A stretch of DNA of 64,000 nucleotides from Kribbella amoyensis. GTDB taxonomy: Bacteria > Actinomycetota > Actinomycetes > Propionibacteriales > Kribbellaceae. Positions 60,905 through 64,000 of this stretch are shown one piece after another (within the stretch, counting starts at the first letter, position 1; each line of letters begins with the position of its first letter). A program made the position numbers and the translations under genes. The DNA lies in NCBI RefSeq assembly GCF_007828865.1, contig NZ_VIVK01000001.1, positions 2,790,001 through 2,854,000 of the forward strand, given 5' to 3'. Under the pieces are notes generated by a model. It saw only the letters and a program-made list of their open reading frames with translations, ran no database searches and was not told the DNA's origin.

Positions 60905-61999
60905 TTAGGTGGGGGTGGTGATCGCGGTCAGGCGGGTGAGGATGAGGGTGATCTCGTCGGGGTCCAGCGGGACCAGTTCGAGGACGAGTTCGTCGTCGGC
61001 CTGGCGGTCGGTGATCACGTAGATCGGCGGCGAGCCCGCCTCCAGCTCGGTCGCCACCCGCTCGGCGTGGGTCACCTTGACCAGGGCACGCGACAACGGC
61101 AGCCCGGTCGGGTCCGGCAGGATCTCGGCGACGATGCCGGGGAGCTCGTTCGCCTTGCGGACAAAGGAACTGACCTTCGCGTCCTGGTCCGCCTCCCACT
61201 TGGCCCGGTCCATCGCCTGCCACTCCTCGAGGGCGGTGAGGACACCGATGACGGCTTCCTTGGTCGGCTTCATCCCGCGCCCGATGCCGCGTTCCTGGGC
61301 CCGGACCGCCTGGACCAGCGACCGCGTCCCGCAGATCAGCCCGGCCGTCGGCGACGCGAGGTACTTCTGCCCGCTCACCAGCACCAGGTCCGCACCGGTG
61401 GCGAGCAGGTCCGCCGTCCGGGGGAGCTGGGCCGCTCCGTCGATGATCGCCGGTACTCCGCGGCGGTGCGCGGCACGGACCGCGGCGGTCAGGTCGAGCG
61501 GCTCGCCGTCGGTCAGGCGCGAGGACGTCAGCAGCAGGCACGTCACGTCCGGGCCGTCGAGCGCCTCGTCCAGATCGTCAATGGTGCAACGGGTTTCGTC
61601 GCCGGCGAGCACGACCTGCGCTCCCGACAGCCGGACCGCCTGGAGGTTGGACTGGCCGTAGTCGACGACATGCACGGCCGGCAGGACGACGCGGTTGTGC
61701 ATGTCCCGGGCGTCCGGCAGCATCGCGATCCGGCGGGGTTCGGTGCCCGCCATCGAGGCCGCCACGGCCACCGTGATCGCGGCCGCGGTGCAGTGCACGA
61801 CCGCACCGGCCTGGGCGCCGGTGGCATGCGCGATCGCTTCGCTCGCCCGGTCCCCGAGCTCGTCCATCACGAAGAACTCGGGCAACGCCTCCGCGACCGC
61901 AGCGGCCACCCCGGCCGAGCTTCGCGACACCCCGAGGGGAGTGAACGTCCCTCGCGCGTTGACCACAACACTCAACCGGTGCCGCTCATGGATGCTCAT
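60905..61999 (-). CDS. SelA-like PLP-dependent enzyme
   Basis: A 364-residue aminotransferase class V fold protein resembling SelA-like and D-glucosaminate-6-phosphate ammonia-lyase proteins. VNARGTFTPLGVSRSS is the N-terminal signature, VVHCTAAAITVAVAA the cofactor region, and SGQKYLASPTAGLICG contains the probable PLP lysine. PAIIDGAAQLP supplies the Asp to the pyridine nitrogen. No tRNA-Sec, selB or selD is present, so selenocysteine synthesis is unlikely. ATG 61999 has no ribosome binding site; GTG 62011 is in frame. Substrate unknown. Confidence 0.78.
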   Translation of the reverse strand: MSIHERHRLSVVVNARGTFTPLGVSRSSAGVAAAVAEALPEFFVMDELGDRASEAIAHATGAQAGAVVHCTAAAITVAVAASMAGTEPRRIAMLPDARDMHNRVVLPAVHVVDYGQSNLQAVRLSGAQVVLAGDETRCTIDDLDEALDGPDVTCLLLTSSRLTDGEPLDLTAAVRAAHRRGVPAIIDGAAQLPRTADLLATGADLVLVSGQKYLASPTAGLICGTRSLVQAVRAQERGIGRGMKPTKEAVIGVLTALEEWQAMDRAKWEADQDAKVSSFVRKANELPGIVAEILPDPTGLPLSRALVKVTHAERVATELEAGSPPIYVITDRQADDELVLELVPLDPDEITLILTRLTAITTPT

Positions 62000-62226
62000 G
62001 GTTTTGATCACATTAGTGGTGACCCACCGTCATTGGCGAGAGATTGACCGCAACCGGTTGCCGCGACCTGGAAGTCCCGGTGGGGAAGGAATGTGAAAGG
62101 CCGGGTTGTCGGTTTTCGGCGCGCCACGCGGGCAGCTCTTGACCCCAAGCTACTGGTGAGTCATTCTCAGTTTTCGAGCATTCCCCTGCCGTCATCGCTC
62201 TGCCCCGAGTCGTGAGGGAGGACCCC

Positions 62227-64000
62227 GTGCTGCCCCGCCCGTCCCGCAAGACCGTTGCCGTGCTCGCCATCGGAGCCGTACTGACCGCCGGCCTCGCCGT
62301 TCCATCGCAGTCCGTCGCGCAACCACGAGCCGTGCCGCCACCGGACTACTGCGTCGGGCAGTGCGCGGACATCGTCCCACCCGGCCAGAACGGCAACGCC
62401 ACCTTCACGGATCTCCTTCTTTTCAAGGGATTCGGGGTTCGCCCACCGCATTTCTCCGACACCGTGAAACCGTACGAGCGGCTGGTGTGGAACTCGGCCG
62501 GTATCACCGACGAAGGGCTCGCCGGGTACTTCGACGACTCCTCCTTCGGCGTCCGTCCCGACGACGTCGCGAGCACCGTGAAACCGCGCGCGGACGTCAC
62601 CGTCGTCCGGGACAAGTCGCGTGGCATTCCGCACATCACCGGGACGACCCGCGAGGGGACGATGTTCGGTGCCGGGTACGCCGGGGCGCAGGACCGGTTG
62701 TTCGTGATGGACGTGTTCCGCCATCTCGGCCGGGGGCAGCTGACGCCGTTCGCGGGTGGGGCCGCGGGCAACCGTGCGTTCGAGCAGGAGTTCTGGCAGA
62801 CGGCGCCGTACACCGAGGCGGAGTTGCAGCGGCAGTTCGACGACGCCGACGAGCGGTACGGGGCCGACGGGCTGAAGATGCAGAAGGACATCCAGGCCTG
62901 GGTCGACGGGGTGAACCACTACATCGCCACGGTCGGCATCGCGTACCCCGGTGAGTACATCGCCCTCGGTCTGCCGACCCCGCAGCCGTGGAAGGTCACC
63001 GACGTGGTCGCCACGGCGGCCGTGGTCGCGGGGATCTTCGGGACCGGTGGTGGCGGTGAGATGGCGTCCGCGTTGGCGTTGCTGGAGGCGCAGGCCAAGT
63101 ACGGCGTTGCCCAGGGCACCGAGGTCTGGGAGTCCTTCCGATCGCAGAACGACCCGGAGGCCAACACCACCGTGCACAACGGCGCCACCTTCCCGTACGG
63201 CACGACCGGTCCGAATCCGGCCGGCCGCGCGTTGCCCGATCGCGGGTCGGTGACGCCCGAGCCGACCGTGGTCGACCAGACCGGTACCGCGGGTAAGAAG
63301 GCCGCACGTCCGAAGAGCAGTGTCACGCCGCCGATGAAGAAGCAGGGCAAGGAGGCGTTGCGCGGGATCTTCGACGGGGGCGTGTTCCCCGAGGGCTTCG
63401 GGTCGAAGGGGATGTCGAACGCGCTGCTCGTCTCCGGCGACCACACCGAGAGCGGCAACCCGATCGCCGTCTACGGCCCGCAGACCTCGTACTTCGCGCC
63501 GCAGTTGCTGTTGCGCCAGGAGCTGCAGGGACCCGGCGTCAGTTCCCGGGGCGTCGCGTTCGCCGGGCTGAACTTCTACACGTTGATCGGTCGCGGCGCC
63601 GACTACTCGTGGAGCGCCACGTCCGCCGGTCAGGACATCACCGACACGTACGCCGTGCCGTTGTGCGAACCGGGCGGCGGTACGCCGACCAAGGCGTCCA
63701 CGCACTACCTGTTCCGGGACCAGTGTCTGCCGATCGAGAAGCTGGAGCGGCACAACGCGTGGTACGCCAGCCTCGGCTCGTCCGAACCGGCCGGCTCCTA
63801 CACGTTGGTTGCCCAGCGCACCAAGTACGGGATCGTCACGCATCGGGGGACCGTCGGCGGGCGGCCGGTGCTGTTCACGAGGAACCGGTCCACGTACGGC
63901 AACGAGGCCGGGTCGGCGCTCGGGTTCATGCTGTTCAACGACCCGGACGCGATCCACTCGGCCGCGGACTTCCAGGACGCGGCGTCGAACATCGGCTACA
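62227..64000 (+). CDS. Penicillin acylase family protein, 5' part
   Basis: The first 591 residues of an Ntn hydrolase; the gene runs off the right edge. A signal peptide (about 1-35) is followed by the alpha chain (RDKSRGIPHITGTTREGTMFGAGYAGAQDRLFVMDV), a variable linker, and the autocatalytic cleavage site before Ser397 in GSKGMSNALLVSG, which becomes the N-terminal nucleophile of the beta chain. GTG 62227 has GGGAGGA 4 nt upstream. Such secreted acylases hydrolyse beta-lactam side chains or acyl-homoserine lactones; the specificity is open. Confidence 0.88.
   Translation, partial: MLPRPSRKTVAVLAIGAVLTAGLAVPSQSVAQPRAVPPPDYCVGQCADIVPPGQNGNATFTDLLLFKGFGVRPPHFSDTVKPYERLVWNSAGITDEGLAGYFDDSSFGVRPDDVASTVKPRADVTVVRDKSRGIPHITGTTREGTMFGAGYAGAQDRLFVMDVFRHLGRGQLTPFAGGAAGNRAFEQEFWQTAPYTEAELQRQFDDADERYGADGLKMQKDIQAWVDGVNHYIATVGIAYPGEYIALGLPTPQPWKVTDVVATAAVVAGIFGTGGGGEMASALALLEAQAKYGVAQGTEVWESFRSQNDPEANTTVHNGATFPYGTTGPNPAGRALPDRGSVTPEPTVVDQTGTAGKKAARPKSSVTPPMKKQGKEALRGIFDGGVFPEGFGSKGMSNALLVSGDHTESGNPIAVYGPQTSYFAPQLLLRQELQGPGVSSRGVAFAGLNFYTLIGRGADYSWSATSAGQDITDTYAVPLCEPGGGTPTKASTHYLFRDQCLPIEKLERHNAWYASLGSSEPAGSYTLVAQRTKYGIVTHRGTVGGRPVLFTRNRSTYGNEAGSALGFMLFNDPDAIHSAADFQDAASNIGY

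Overview
The window is high-GC DNA of an actinobacterium: GC-rich third codon positions, frequent GTG and TTG starts, many start codons with no ribosome binding site, SoxR, CsoR, MsiK and snapalysin homologues, and Pro/Gln-rich membrane proteins. The mix of sugar-uptake regulators, secreted proteases and large paralogous families suggests a soil nocardioform such as Kribbella. That genus is an inference from gene content, not something the sequence proves.

Layout. 1-368: the 3' end of ispF. 447-1770: an IS110-type insertion sequence with a structured 5' leader. 1804-3715: a nitrilase-family amidohydrolase divergent from a LysR regulator. 3767-9135: a Pls/PosA-like peptide synthetase translationally coupled to an M1 aminopeptidase. 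9180-19421: a repeated module in which membrane-anchored neutral zinc metallopeptidases are transcribed away from DUF2207 membrane proteins (four peptidases, two DUF2207 genes; a fifth, frameshifted peptidase lies at 24391-25637). 19537-25637: a RelE-type toxin-antitoxin pair, a zinc-finger/HTH protein, a secreted C39-type peptidase, an acetyltransferase and a GH25 lysozyme. 25739-28134: cysS-rlmB. 28173-28855: a VapBC pair. 28913-32740: two paralogous secreted serine proteases and a PhoD-like phosphatase. 32793-35423: a TetR regulator divergent from an acyl-CoA dehydrogenase and an SDR. 35473-39167: an ECF sigma factor followed by three paralogous exported proteins. 39260-40486: a DUF4032 protein.

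40575-46655 is an alpha-glucoside type uptake locus: LacI regulator, binding lipoprotein, two permeases and a GH13 glucosidase, with no ATPase. The shared ATPase is supplied by msiK (54491-55570), which has its own divergent LacI regulator (55796-56815). Both regulatory regions carry TTGCAAG-type dyads. Between them lie hipBA (46676-48317), a copper resistance operon (csoR, copZ, an exported His/Met-rich protein and a P1B ATPase; 48398-52311) with two palindromic CsoR boxes, and an ABC-2 exporter (52504-54422). 56953-64000 holds snapalysin, SoxR, a DEAD-box RNA helicase with a long leader and repeat-rich tail, a SelA-like PLP enzyme and the start of a penicillin-acylase family protein.

The two regions that look least described are the peptidase/DUF2207 array (9180-19421) and the ECF sigma factor with its three exported paralogues (35473-39167). 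Also notable are a candidate bridge-RNA region of the IS110 element, a nearly identical 19-bp element upstream of two unrelated secreted proteases, several leaderless promoters, and an unusually large nested inverted repeat at 60768-60856. No tRNA, rRNA, CRISPR array or replication origin was seen.
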